Assembly: GCA_021234155.1 (NCBI GenBank)
Contig: JAJEKV010000126.1
Location: 1,919,771 to 1,983,770 of the forward strand
Reading direction: 5' to 3'
Length of the DNA stretch: 64,000 nucleotides
DNA from: Isoetes taiwanensis
Taxonomy: Eukaryota > Streptophyta > Lycopodiopsida > Isoetales > Isoetaceae
The position numbers and the translations under genes are program-made. Shown here one piece after another: positions 22,856 to 33,705 of the stretch. Positions within the stretch are counted from its first letter, which is position 1. Each line of letters starts with the position of its first letter. A model generated the notes under the pieces. The model saw nothing but the letters and a program-made list of their open reading frames with translations. It was not told the DNA's origin and ran no database searches.

Positions 22856-23792
22856 TTAATCTGGCCAAATTGTTTCCAAGAGCAACTTCTCACATTGGGT
22901 CTTATAAGTTTCAGCCTTCCTGTGTGTCAATCTAATCTTATTATACCGAGGAGGGGGATGCCTTTTTCCCTTAGAAATACTACTTACATAAACCTCAATA
23001 AAGAGTGGCACATGATCCGATTCAGTATGCACATCTCCAACAACCATTGCTGCAACCTGATCGACAAATGAGCACTAGCAATAACAAAATCCACTACACT
23101 TGCCCCCCTACATGTACATTTTTCCGTGCCAGGAAATTTAGAAATGCCATTAAATATTATCAGATTAAGGCCGCTGCACATGTTAAGCAGATGGTTGCCT
23201 TGGGGCATCACCCATCGGGAAGTATCATGTGAAGTCCGGTTCCACCCATGCATGCTTAAAGCTTTCTCGTCCATCATTTCCATCCACAAAGGGTCCCCAT
23301 CTGGACTTAATACAGTTGCTTGCCTTTTTGCTATGCGACGATTAAAATCGTCTATCAACAAAACATTGTCAGTATTCATCGGTTCAGTTGCATCCTGTAA
23401 GGGTCATCTTTATTCAAGTTCTCAATATCATAAACTGATAATTCTCTAGGTGGGAAATAGCACCCTGCAACAAATATCTTACCCTGCCTCCCTGGTATCT
23501 CTATCCAAAAATACTGCTTAGAATCATTCTTTACTATTAAAGAAACAAGATTTTTATATTTTTGTACGAACGCAAGCCATACTCCATATCCTCTAAGTCT
23601 CCATCCTTTATGATGCCAAAGCGAATGAACAATATGAAAATCAGGAATATTTGGTAATCCGCATTCTTCGTATTCCCAAGTTTCAAGAAAAAATATTAAA
23701 TCAAGAGATTCGAGAACATCACTCATTGTACTAAACTTTTCAATGTTTAATTTCGTAATGTTCCATGCCTCGATCCTGATGGTCTCACACCC
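22856..23792 (-). pseudogene. LINE E ORF2, endonuclease part only
   Basis: Directly after the TAG at 23793-23795, in the same phase, the sequence reads GCETIRIEAWNITKL; the first ATG is at 23726, after the Trp-Asn motif. The frame to 23376 has 'FFLETWEYEE' and 'IFVAGCYFPP'. A frameshift near 23380 leads to 'LLIDDFNRRIA', 'VVDFVIASAHL' and, after another shift, 'SDHVPLFIEV'. So all endonuclease blocks remain but the protein is broken and has no polymerase. Confidence 0.75.
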
Positions 23793-25069
23793 CTATGCCG
23801 AAGAAGATGCCTCTTCTATCACCACCTTGCCATATTTCCAGTAAGCTTTATTCTTGCCTTCCCGCCTTGCCATCTTTATTTTCTGCATGTCCAGTTTATG
23901 TTGCTCGTATTGCTCTTTAGTAAGATCTTCATTAATCCATATTTTCTCATTCTTCAAAAGTGCACGCTTTCTCAAAATATTCATCCTGCTTTCCCTGTTT
24001 TGAAATTTGACCACTATATGCCTTGGTCTCTCTGTCCTTTTCCCCACTCTGAAAGCATCAACAATGCCTGTCTCATTGATTTCCATGGCCCTCTTAAGAA
24101 TTGTGTCAACATTTTCTTTAACATTTTCTTTGGCTGTTTCTGGAATGCCCACTAATTGAGTAGCCTGCTCTTCTTATCTTGTTCAGGTAAAAAGTCTGTA
24201 AGCTGCTGCTTCATATCTGCAATATCGTCAATGGAGCTTCCCATATCATGCTGTGCGGTATTCCCATGCTCCGGTGCATTGATTTGTTGCCTTAGGCTCT
24301 CAATTTCACTTCTAATTTTAGATCTAACCTTTTTAAAATCTGTCTTAAAGCTTTCAGACAGCATTTTTCTGATATCATTCATCATCCCATGAACTTCTTG
24401 CATGAAAATTCTTCTAAAATCTGAAACCATATCCCTGACAGAAGTTCCTATCATTTGTATTAGACCTTCAGCATTTGGTACCTGTTGCATTGAGGATTGT
24501 TGCCACAAATTCGAATATAGAGGTAGCCCTCCTTCTTTTATCTGGTGCATTGGTTGCTGCCATGAATCCAAAGACCCAATTGTGACAGCAGTAGCAGCAT
24601 GTTGCATTGGTTGCTGCCATGAATTCAAAGACCCAACTGTGACAGCATTAGCAGCATCTAAAGACCCAAATGTTACAGCAGTAGTATCCCCAGCCATGAC
24701 TCCCTTGTTTGCGACATTAGCAGCCCCAATTGTACATGAATCCAGGGACTTCTGTCCAGTTGTGACAGCTGAACCAGCCCCAACCATGACCCTGCCCCTA
24801 TTTATTTATTGCAACAACAGACCCAATTGTGAAATCTGTACATGTGCCTTGCCCTGTTTCTGCACCTGTTTTTGCTCCAGAAAACACTATATGTGATGCC
24901 TCCGCCTCAGAAGTTTGGTCAACTGTGTCTACATCCACACATTTTTTGCTGCCTTTTCTCCATTCTTTTTAGTTGTCCCATATCTGGCCACCCTAGCGTT
25001 TGCAACAGAGGTGGTCCCATCATGTTTTGTGTCAGACTTCCCTTTCCGCGCCTTGGTCTTCGGCCCCAT
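23793..25069 (-). pseudogene. LINE E ORF1, broken
   Basis: Begins at an ATG at 25069 (MGPKTKARKGKSDT), basic like other ORF1 starts, but a stop at about 24929 ends this frame. The frame 24787-24152 continues with a 19-residue tandem repeat (AVTIGSLDSWQQPMH and variants, 57-bp period at about 24545-24680) and a coiled coil. Near 24160 another frameshift leads into 23793-24152, which has the RRM and C-terminal domain: 'GIVDAFRVGKRTERPRHIVV' and 'IWINEDLTKEQYEQHK'. The final stop is TAG at 23793. Confidence 0.75.
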
Positions 25070-25368
25070 TCGAAAGAGATGCTGCTCCAGAAAAACTCGA
25101 TATAATTTCGAGGATTCTGACCAAATGGGCAGTGGGAATACGATTTCAGGGTCCGAGCTTGTCGGCCTGTATAGACACAAGTAATAGCAGACAAGACAGA
25201 CTGATTTGCCGAGATTTGGCAGCAGTGATTGATGGCCTGCACGGTATTGGCCGGGTTGGTCCCTTTGGCCGAATCGAGATGCAGTATCCCTGTTGGATTT
25301 GAACGAAAAGACTAGCTCTGATTCCTACCAAGCACAATAGCATGTGCTAAAACTAGCGCCTTGGGAGT

Positions 25369-25385
25369 AGAGAGAGAGAGAGAGA
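25369..25385. repeat. (GA)n tract between LINE E and LINE 1
   Basis: Eight AG units. The LINE 1 3' terminus (agtgaagtgaagtg on the plus strand) begins at the next base, and LINE E leader sequence lies on the other side. Confidence 0.9.
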
Positions 25386-27863
25386 AGTGAAGTGAAGTGT
25401 TTATTACGTCCTATAACACGACAAAAAGCAACATACATCATAAATTTCCATCGTCATCATCGATGGATGTACTACTCTCACTCTCTGAGTGTGAATCACT
25501 ATAGTAACTGTTATCAGATCTCACTCTCCTGGTATAACTTTCTCTACGCTCAAGTACATCAGATATAAAATTACCTATTTTCTTACTCGGGAGCTCAAAC
25601 AGATCAAGCAATGATACCGCACATATGTCATATCTACGCCTGATATCCTCGTAAGATGGACAACAGAGCAGAGTGTGGTATTCATCCTCTATGTGTTCTC
25701 CAGCACACATTTCACATATACGCTCTGATCTAGGTACCCCATGCTATCTGCCTGTCTCTACCTTCAGATAATGTGAACTGAGCCTCATACATGCCATCAC
25801 GTGCCTGAAATGCAACGATACCCCATCCGATAAATATCTAGCTCCTGTAAGTTGTGGATTTAAAGATGTGCGCCTATTACCAGCTTACGGACATCTTCTT
25901 TACTGCCCAATAAATCTTCCACTTTAAGATTCCATTTTCTCAGCCACACTTCTGCATCATGGTACCATCCCTTTTCCTTACTGGCTCGCATAGCAACATG
26001 CGGTAATCGGTCCTCTCCCCCACGGTGGACCTTAGCAATGTACCCTGCAAAGTGCAATATCGCTTCGCATTCTAGCGGAAGCAAGCCTCCTTCTGCTAAC
26101 ATCATAGGATAGGGCGTCTGTAACTTGACCCCTAGCTCAGAATGTAGGAATCTTTTTTGCAGCTTCTCAACTAAGAGCCACAGATTAGCTGTAATACTGG
26201 GAGCCCACACCTCACATCCATAGAGTACAACGGTTTGGACCAAAGTCTTAAAAAGTGTCTTCTTCATGTCCCAATCCCACAAGTGATTCTTCTTACATAG
26301 CTTTTGCAGCGCGCAGAAGGCTTTAAGCCCATTACTGTACCTTTGCTCAATGCACATGTTCCATCTATAGCTGCTATCAAATATAACCCCTAAATATTTG
26401 AAGGAAGTTACTGTCTCCAGCTGGTGTCCCTTATAATAGAAAACATGTTTTGCACGGGTGCCAACCACCATCACCTTAGTTTTAGATATGTTCACCTCCA
26501 AACCTGTTCTATCACAAAATGCACTCAGAATTTCAAGATGAGTGTCCAACCCCTGTTTAGTCCTAGCTATTAAGACCACATCATCCGCATATAACAGGAG
26601 GGAGATCACATGCTCAGCCAAAGGAGCTCCTGAACCACCATTATACACAATCCAATCCTCTAATTCGTCTATAAAAAGACCGAATAGAGTAGGGGAAAGA
26701 GGACATCCCTGCTTTACTCGAATATTACTGTGTACCTGATCCTTGCAGATATCATTCCATGGCCGAGATAGCTCTACTAGGACTTTATCGTACAAACATC
26801 GTACTGCTGACCTCAATTCCATTGGGACATTTAAAGCATCCATTCTCGCCCACAGTTTATCACGCGGCACCGTGTCAAATGCCTTAGTATAATCCACAAA
26901 TGCCAAGAATAGTGGTTTCTTCTTTCCTTTCACATTTTCTACAATGGCATGTAGAGTCACCATCTGGTCCGTGGTAGAATGATGTGGCCTAAATCCTGCT
27001 TGCCCCTTGGCTCTCACTTTATTCTCCTCTGCCCAAGAACTCAATTTCCCCTCAACAACAGTAGCAAATAGTTTTGCCCACATGTTACTTACCATAATTG
27101 TTCGGTAGTTATTCACATCCGAATTGTTCCCACCCTTAGGTACTGGTACCACCCTATTGCATTGCCATTCAGTAGGAAATCCCTGCAGTAGCACTTTATT
27201 GAACATGTGAGTAATATACTCTACAATGGAATCCCCGGCCCACTTTACTAGTTCAGCCACTAAGCCCATACTGTCTGCTGCCTTACCATTAGATAGGCGC
27301 CTAATACCATCACAGATGTCCTCCACAGAAAAGCTGCCCACACTGCCATTTTGCAAGGATGAAAGCTCATGTATTCCCGGTTTATGGTACAACATATGCA
27401 CATGATTAATCAGCACATCATATGGCAAACTAAATTCCTGTTTTTTCTGCACTTTCATCTTATTCCAAAAGCTTTTTGGTTGCGTTATCCATTCCCTGAG
27501 AAGTCTCTCCTGCCTAGCTTTCATATAAGCTCTCTTTTTCCTCCTGACCATCCTTCTATATTCTAACAGCATTGGTTTTTTATCACATTCTGGTGCCTCA
27601 ACAAATTTTTGGCGTGCTTGCTTGCAATCTATATCAAACCAGGAATTACACGGTAACCCCTTTGCTGCCTGTTTGGCGGAAACATAAGCGAGTACATTTG
27701 CAACAATACTTTGGTAATACAATCATTCATATCAGAGACATCATCATGATCTTGCAGAGTTATTTTCTCCATCATTAACCTGAACTTCTCTTGTTTTCGG
27801 CTGTCTACCCTGTATCCAAGTGATGCAGACAATTCCAAAGGCTTTTCTGTAACTGTCTTCTTT

Positions 27864-27866
<3 letters not shown>
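25386..27866 (-). mobile_element. LINE 1, 5'-truncated, GA tracts at both ends
   Basis: In the sense direction it starts inside ORF2 just after the endonuclease and ends with gacgtaataaacacttcact followed by (TC)n. The 5' truncation point at 27866 directly abuts a 78-bp (GA)n tract. Because a truncated copy has lost its own 5' end, the tract there must come from the target site rather than from the element. Confidence 0.85.
25438..27865 (-). pseudogene. LINE 1 ORF2: reverse transcriptase part
   Basis: A frame of 620 codons (27722-25860) with 'KGLPCNSWFDIDC', 'NRVVPVPKGG', 'GQAGFRPHHSTTDQMV', 'AFVDYTKAFDTVPRDKLW', 'RVKQGCPLSPTLFGLFIDEL' and LLLYADDVVLIA, the YADD near 26580. It stops at 25860. 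In another phase the frame ending at 25438 carries the CCHC motif (CEMCAGEHIEDEYHTLLCC) and an acidic Ser/Asp-rich tail. The join between the two parts has lost sequence and a TAG lies within the region at about 25748. The endonuclease is missing through 5' truncation. Confidence 0.82.

Positions 27867-27944
<78 letters not shown>
27867..27944. repeat. (GA)39 at the 5' end of LINE 1
   Basis: Pure GA repeat of 78 bp separating the 5' truncation of LINE 1 from the 3' end of the next LINE fragment. Confidence 0.97.
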
Positions 27945-27946
<2 letters not shown>

Positions 27947-28073
27947 TATTTTTACGTCGTAGCACAAGCCAGCATCCTTTAGGACATACGACGCTCCCTC
28001 TTCAAGGAGCACCACCCCCTACAAGGATACCAGGGGCCAAAGGTCCTAGGATGCCAAGATCCAAGGGTCCTAG

Positions 28074-28076
<3 letters not shown>
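27945..28076 (-). mobile_element. 132-bp LINE 3'-end fragment between two GA tracts
   Basis: In the sense direction it ends acgacgtaaaaatacatctc, which resembles the LINE 1 terminus (gacgtaataaacac) before its TC tail. It holds an imperfect short duplication (tcctagga, twice). I interpret it as an extreme 5'-truncated member of the same family; its short length makes this tentative. Confidence 0.5.

Positions 28077-28155
<79 letters not shown>
28077..28155. repeat. (GA)n, 79 bp, at the 3' end of LINE A
   Basis: Pure GA repeat; LINE A begins at the next base with gtgaagtgaagtgaagtg on the plus strand. Confidence 0.97.
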
Positions 28156-28157
<2 letters not shown>

Positions 28158-28203
28158 GAAGTGAAGTGAAGTGTATTATTCCGTCTTTTAGAGACCATCA
28201 GGT

Positions 28204-31200
28204 CTATGAGACGTCTAGAAAAACATTTTCAAAGTTAAACATAATTTCATGCGATGACCCCTCATACAAGAAAGGTTCATCGTCAGGCTCTCCCTCCTCT
28301 TCATCACTAAGAATATCTCTACAATTTTTTACAAGTGTTTCTCTCATTTGCAGTACATCTATCAAAAAGCTCGCAACCCGGGTTGCTTGCTGGCGAAAGA
28401 AAGTCTGGATACTCATACTCCCAAAACCAAATCTATCGCGTATAGCTTGATATGCTGGACACCAAAGAATCACATGCTCTTCGTCTTCAACCTCGTTTGC
28501 CCCACAGGCACGACAAAGTCTATGTTCGTGTGCAATTTTCATCCATCTGCCGACCTCAACATTAAGGTGGTGGGCACTTAACCTCATCTGGCAAATTACC
28601 TGTCTCTTCCTCATGGAAATATTGTCATTCAAGTACTCCATCCCTTGCAGCATCGGATTCATCTTTTCCATGTAGTGCATCATTTTCGTACCTGGCCTAG
28701 CCCAAATTCGGTTCATCACTGTTTCTGTAATCCATTCTCGAACCCTTTTCAAGTTCCGCCCTAGCTCTTCAATGTCTAGCCCCCACTTTCTCAGCCACAC
28801 TCTACCATCTGAGTACCAACCTTTATCAAACGTCTCCTTTAGAGCCAAACGTGGGAAGCTACTCTCCTCAAGGCCACCTAATTTACTTAAATATGTTACA
28901 TATTGGCATAAGGCACATTCTAATGGTAGCATGCCACACTCAGCTAACATCATTTCGTATGGTGTCTGCATCTTTATGCCAAGCTCAGCATGTAAAAACT
29001 TCTTTTGTACCTTTTCAATTTTTTGCCATAGTTCTAGTGATAAACCTGGCCCCCAGACCTCGCACCCATATAGCACCACTGCTTGTACCAGAACCTTAAA
29101 TAGCATCCTCTTCAGGCTAAAATTCCATATATCCGCTTTTGCACATTTTCTTTGCATTGCAAAAAAGGCCTTAAGCCCGCCATTGATCCTCTGCTCCACT
29201 GTTTGATTCCATCTAAAATTTTTATCTACCATAATCCCCAAATACTTATATGTTGCAGAAATCTCCACTGGATTACCCTTATAGAAGAAAGCATAATTCT
29301 TATCAAGCGTTGTCCCAAAAATTACAACTTTGGTCTTATTCAAATTCACTTGTAGCCCTTTACTATCACAAAAAGACCCCAATGCATCCAAATGTCTCTG
29401 CATCCCTTCTTTGCTTCGTGCAATCAATGCAATGTCATCAGCATACAAAAGCAGCAAAATAACATAGCCACCAAGTATAGTTCCTTCCCCCCCAATATTC
29501 CCTATCCACTCTTCCAGTTCATCAATGAATATACCAAAGAGAGTAGGCGACAAGGGACACCCTTGCTTAACCCCGATGTTACTGACCACTGTCTCCTTGC
29601 ATTTCTCAACAAATGGAGTGGATAATTGAACTAACACACGTTCATACAACAGTCTCACCGCCTCCCTATACTCTTCTGGCACCCTTATCCGTTCCAAGCT
29701 AACCCACAAATTGTCTCTACAAACTGTATCAAAAGCCTTAGTGCAATCCACGAAAGCAGCAAATAGAGGTTTCCGCGTTCCCTTAACAGCATCTATCATG
29801 GCTCTAAAAGTGACAAGATGATCTATTGTGGATTTATTTGGTCTGAATCCCGCCTGCCCCTTGGCTCTAACCTTTTTCTCTTCTGCCCAAGTGCTAATCT
29901 TATGTTCTACAATAGTAGCATATAGCTTAGCAAACAAATTACTAACCATAATCATTCGGTAGTTGCTAGGGTCCTCCTTATCACCAGCCTTGTGTATCGG
30001 CACCACCCTATTAACTTGCCATGACGTAGGAAATCCTTCTTTTACGGCTGCATTGAACATCTTTGTGAGAATCTCCACCATACGAGGGCCTGCCCACTTC
30101 AAAAGCTCGGCTACCAGACCTGCGGAGTCAGCCCCCTTCCTGTTGGCCAACTTGCCAAGTCCCCATTGTACATCATCCTCTACAAATATCAGATTACATC
30201 GCATGTCTTGCCCATCATCTGAAATACCTTCCACGTGATATAGTTTCTTTACGTGGCCAATCAGATCCCCAACTTGCAAGGATGATACATCATGCTTGCC
30301 TTCTTTAAGTTTCTTCCAAAACTTAAAGGGATTAGTCAACAACTGTCCAACCAATTCTTCCTGTCTTTTTTGCAAAAAAGCCCTTTTCTTTGTCTTGACA
30401 AGTTTTTTAAACTCTTTTATTAGCTGCGCTCGTGCTTCTCCCACCGCTCTTTTATACTGCCTCCTCTTTTCTTTACACTCCAGATCGAACCACCCATTAC
30501 AAGGTAGTCCTTTTCGCCTGCGTCCCGAGGAAAAACATTCATGTGCAACACTGGTAACTATGGCGGTCAGAAGAGAGCTTATCTCTTCCGCTCCCTCAGG
30601 CCAAACAACTTGCGCATATTTATCTTCAAACATGCTAAGATAGAGGTCCTCCTTCCTCTCCACTATATGTATACGCTGAGATCTCATGATCTCTGGCTGC
30701 TGCTTAGCTGAACCTGCAATTCTTATAGAAGCAATAATGGGGACATGATCTGATTCACTCCTTTCGTCCATAATACTTAAGGCGATGACTTCATCTACTA
30801 GATGAGCGGCTGCAATGAAATAATCCACTACACTCTTACCACGACATGTACACTTGTCAGACCCCGGAAATTTCCTTGTCCCATTATACACCAACAAATC
30901 TAAGCCATTGCACATATGCAATAATGCTGTTCCCATAGGTGTGGGCCATTGGTCTGTGTCCATAGATACTCTATTCCAACCTATATCATTCAGCTCGCTT
31001 TCATCTAGTTGTTCCATCCACAATGGTTCCCCATATGGACTTGTTATGGTAGCTTGTTTCTTCGCAATTCTACCGTTGAAATCCCCCATAATCATCACCT
31101 CTCCCATACCCATAAAACTAGACACATCTTGTTCCAGTTCCTGGAATGGATCATCCATATCCAAGTTATACATACTGTATGTTTGCCACTTTAAAGGCGG

Positions 31201-31533
31201 AAAATAGCAACCTGCCATGAATATCTTCTGACCCCTTCCTGTCATCTCAACCCAAATGTACTGTTTAGTGACCTTCACCACCTTTACTAAATGCCCCATC
31301 TCCTGTCTAACGTAGCAGGCAATCCCCCCATAACCTCTTCTTCTCCAACCCTTTATATTCCATACTGATTGTAGAATACAAAAACCCGGGATATCCGGCA
31401 AACCGTATTCTTCATGCTCCCATGTTTCAAGAAAAAATGCCATGTCTACTGATGCAAGAACATCTCCCATCGAGTAAGTCTTTTCAGCACTCAACTGGTT
31501 TATGTTCCACGCCATAATCCTGATGGCCTCCAC
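28204..31533 (-). CDS. LINE A ORF2: endonuclease, reverse transcriptase, CCHC; intact
   Basis: A single frame of 1109 codons without lesions. Counting from 31533, WNIN is at residues 9-12, 'FLETWEHE' near 34, 'IMGDFNGRI' near 147 and 'SESDHVP' near 255, all blocks of an apurinic-type endonuclease. The reverse transcriptase spans about 450-760: 'NRVVPIHKAGD', 'GQAGFRPNKSTIDHL', 'FVDCTKAFDTV', 'GVKQGCPLSPTLFGIFIDEL', and YADD near 697-700. A C-x2-C-x8-H-x4-C motif (CRACGANEVEDEEHVILWC) lies near residue 1005, followed by an acidic tail. The apparent GTG start directly follows the ORF1 stop; the first ATG is at residue 7. The enzyme would nick DNA and reverse-transcribe its own RNA in the nucleus. 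It is the only intact ORF2 in the window. Confidence 0.9.
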   Translation of the reverse strand: MEAIRIMAWNINQLSAEKTYSMGDVLASVDMAFFLETWEHEEYGLPDIPGFCILQSVWNIKGWRRRGYGGIACYVRQEMGHLVKVVKVTKQYIWVEMTGRGQKIFMAGCYFPPLKWQTYSMYNLDMDDPFQELEQDVSSFMGMGEVMIMGDFNGRIAKKQATITSPYGEPLWMEQLDESELNDIGWNRVSMDTDQWPTPMGTALLHMCNGLDLLVYNGTRKFPGSDKCTCRGKSVVDYFIAAAHLVDEVIALSIMDERSESDHVPIIASIRIAGSAKQQPEIMRSQRIHIVERKEDLYLSMFEDKYAQVVWPEGAEEISSLLTAIVTSVAHECFSSGRRRKGLPCNGWFDLECKEKRRQYKRAVGEARAQLIKEFKKLVKTKKRAFLQKRQEELVGQLLTNPFKFWKKLKEGKHDVSSLQVGDLIGHVKKLYHVEGISDDGQDMRCNLIFVEDDVQWGLGKLANRKGADSAGLVAELLKWAGPRMVEILTKMFNAAVKEGFPTSWQVNRVVPIHKAGDKEDPSNYRMIMVSNLFAKLYATIVEHKISTWAEEKKVRAKGQAGFRPNKSTIDHLVTFRAMIDAVKGTRKPLFAAFVDCTKAFDTVCRDNLWVSLERIRVPEEYREAVRLLYERVLVQLSTPFVEKCKETVVSNIGVKQGCPLSPTLFGIFIDELEEWIGNIGGEGTILGGYVILLLLYADDIALIARSKEGMQRHLDALGSFCDSKGLQVNLNKTKVVIFGTTLDKNYAFFYKGNPVEISATYKYLGIMVDKNFRWNQTVEQRINGGLKAFFAMQRKCAKADIWNFSLKRMLFKVLVQAVVLYGCEVWGPGLSLELWQKIEKVQKKFLHAELGIKMQTPYEMMLAECGMLPLECALCQYVTYLSKLGGLEESSFPRLALKETFDKGWYSDGRVWLRKWGLDIEELGRNLKRVREWITETVMNRIWARPGTKMMHYMEKMNPMLQGMEYLNDNISMRKRQVICQMRLSAHHLNVEVGRWMKIAHEHRLCRACGANEVEDEEHVILWCPAYQAIRDRFGFGSMSIQTFFRQQATRVASFLIDVLQMRETLVKNCRDILSDEEEGEPDDEPFLYEGSSHEIMFNFENVFLDVS

Positions 31534-31536
31534 TTC

Positions 31537-31539
31537 CTA
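31537..31539 (-). promoter_or_regulatory. In-frame TAG between ORF1 and ORF2 of LINE A
   Basis: GAT-TAG-GAA-GTG on the minus strand; ORF1 and ORF2 are in one phase separated only by this stop. Nine codons lie between TAG and the Trp of the endonuclease WNIN motif. One ATG occurs two codons before that Trp, so reinitiation is also possible here. Confidence 0.6.
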
Positions 31540-32710
31540 ATCTGAGACTTGCACCTTCCCATTCTTCCAAAATGCTTTTTTGTTATTCTGCTTAGCTGCT
31601 TTGAATTTCTGGATTTCCATCTTGTGATTTTCATATTGCTCCTTTGTAAGATCCTCGTTTATCCATATGTTTTCTCCTTTCAATGCCGTTCTATTCTGCA
31701 ACACCTTAATTCTGCTATGGCGATTACAAAACTTAACAATCACATTCCTTGGTTTAGACCCTTTTGGACCTGCCCTGAACGCATCCTCGATTTCAATCCC
31801 CTCTAGTTTCATTTTTGCAAGAAATAGATGAGCAACCTCACTCTTAGTATTTTCATTATCAGTCTCTGGTAAACCTGCAATCCTTAAATTCAACTCACGT
31901 TTCTGCCTTTCCTGTTGCTCTAGGATGTCATTCATCCTCAAGTTCAATTTGTCCACCATTTCTTTGATGGTCTCATTACTATCTCCGTCCTCATCATCAC
32001 TGAAAACTTCTGCTCTCTGTTCCTTTAAGATCATAATCTCATCATTAAGATTTTTGTTCTCCTGTTTCAATTCTGCTCTAAGAGCCACAATCTCCTCTTT
32101 TAAGCATCGGTTCTCTTGTTTTAAATCAGACAATGAACTCGAAATTTGCTGCAGAACACTTACAGTTTCCAAGTCCTTTTTTGCTGCCTTCTTGCGTATC
32201 TGGTCCAGTGTCTCTATCAATCGCATCATCACCATATTCAAATTTGCCAGTAAGTTGCCAAAATCCTGCTGTGGTAGCCCATTCTGCTGCAACATGCAAG
32301 ACCCAAACGCCCCTGCATTACAAGAACCTCCCTTGGGCACACCTTCAGATCTGCCAGACTCCTCTGCCTCTCCTGTAACAGAACCAGATTCACAATCCGA
32401 CCCACCACTCTCAATTTTTTTAGTGTTAATTCTGACATCAGAGGCAGATTCGGCACCGACATTTCTACTTTTTTTTATTATTTCTGGAAGCTCCAGATTT
32501 AGGAGCTCTCTTTTCGAAGCCATCTGCATCAGTCCCAGTAACTAGGTCGGCCTCACCTGCGTCAGCACATTTGGTCTTCATGGTTTGAGCTACAATAACA
32601 GAATCGGCTTCCCCTGCAACAACAGATTTAGTCTTCCGAGTAACAGTTTGTGCCTCAGTAACGGGGTCAGCCTCCCCTGCATTAACAAGTTTAGTCTTCC
32701 GAGTTGCCAT
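31537..32710 (-). pseudogene. LINE A ORF1, one frameshift
   Basis: Starts at ATG 32710 (MATRKTKLVNAGEAD). Residues about 5-60 are an imperfect repeat of about 18 residues built on KTK.V.AGEAD. In a run of eight A near 32470 the frame shifts; the second frame, open from 32529 to 31537, contains a long coiled coil (ELKQENKNLNDEIMILKEQ and surroundings), then the RRM and C-terminal domain with 'LNLRIAGLPETDNENTKSEV', 'AFRAGPKGSKPRNVIVKF' and 'IWINEDLTKEQYENHKMEIQ'. The homopolymer could also be slipped by polymerase or ribosome, or be a sequencing error, so this ORF1 may be functional. No CCHC knuckle. Confidence 0.78.
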
Positions 32711-32775
32711 CTCGCATCGCACAAAGAAGGCGAACAGCCTCGCATTGCAAAGGCTTCATAATCCCAAATGCACAA

Positions 32776-32944
<169 letters not shown>

Positions 32945-33705
32945 TTGTTGTCACCTCGAAAAACATTATCAATTCAATCCTGAACCACAATAAATGCAAT
33001 TATGTGGGTGAGAGAAATATAGCATCCAAACACACTCGTATATTTTTTTCTTTTTATTTTTTCTTTGTGGATATGGAAGTGTCCTTGCTTTCAACTAGTT
33101 GTATGTCCTTATTGAGTGATTTTTATATTTGATTATCGCCTTTGCCCAAATGGGGGTTTGTGATATGCATATCTAGGACCACCCTCCCCCACACCTCCTC
33201 CTTTCTCACATTTAAGCGACAAGATTGAAGTAGCTTTTTGTGTTTAAGCTTAATGGTATCAGTTCTAGCTGGTATGTCCTTACAAATGTGGAAGGTTTGA
33301 CAGATTTTCATTAGCTGCTCCAAAATTCTCTCAAAGAGAAACTTATCCGAATGTTGAAGCCAAATATGAGTCTAGCATTAGAACAATTAGATTCAACATC
33401 AAACTTATTCTTGTTTATGCATTGTTAATATTTACACGTTGTATTTTTAGGTTGCAAGTCACAATACACCACCAATAGCTATAATTATTTGTATTTACCT
33501 AAAGGTCTAGCCTTAAGCTTAGAGAGTTATATTACATGTATTTCCAAACTTCTTTTGTCATATTGCATTCTTCTTATCACCAATTGCCGGCATGAAACTA
33601 CTGAAATATTGCATCAATGTGTCCCCTAATCTTATTCCACTTGTTATAGTCCATTGGCTTGATACTTGATACTTTAGTTTGACCCTACAACTTGTCATTT
33701 ATTAT

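Larger units (their letters stand above)
22850..25368 (-). mobile_element. LINE E, 3'-truncated, decayed
   Basis: In minus-strand order: about 300 bp of leader, ORF1, an in-frame TAG, then the endonuclease domain of ORF2. Sequence similarity stops at about 22850, just past the endonuclease, so reverse transcriptase is missing. The 5' edge abuts a short (GA)n at 25369-25385, beyond which the 3' end of LINE 1 starts. Losing the 3' part is not the usual outcome of target-primed insertion and implies a later deletion. Confidence 0.8.
28156..32775 (-). mobile_element. LINE A, full-length, GA tracts at both ends
   Basis: The most complete LINE here. In sense order: a leader of about 65 bp, ORF1 (one frameshift), in-frame TAG, an unbroken ORF2 of about 1109 codons, a 3' UTR hairpin (agacc-tgat-ggtct) and a terminus of tacacttcacttcacttc before (TC)n. 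It lies between GA tracts 28077-28155 and 32776-32942. Confidence 0.92.

Noticed and set aside
27862-28164. Arg-Glu or Ser-Leu repeat proteins across the GA tracts (also at 32704-32999, 39461-39679 and 43713-44064)
   Set aside because: Pure dinucleotide translation; the tracts are boundaries of LINEs.
28772-29206. Plus-strand frames opposite LINE ORF2 (also at 30296, 31925, 40733 and elsewhere)
   Set aside because: Antisense shadows of well-supported minus-strand LINE genes.
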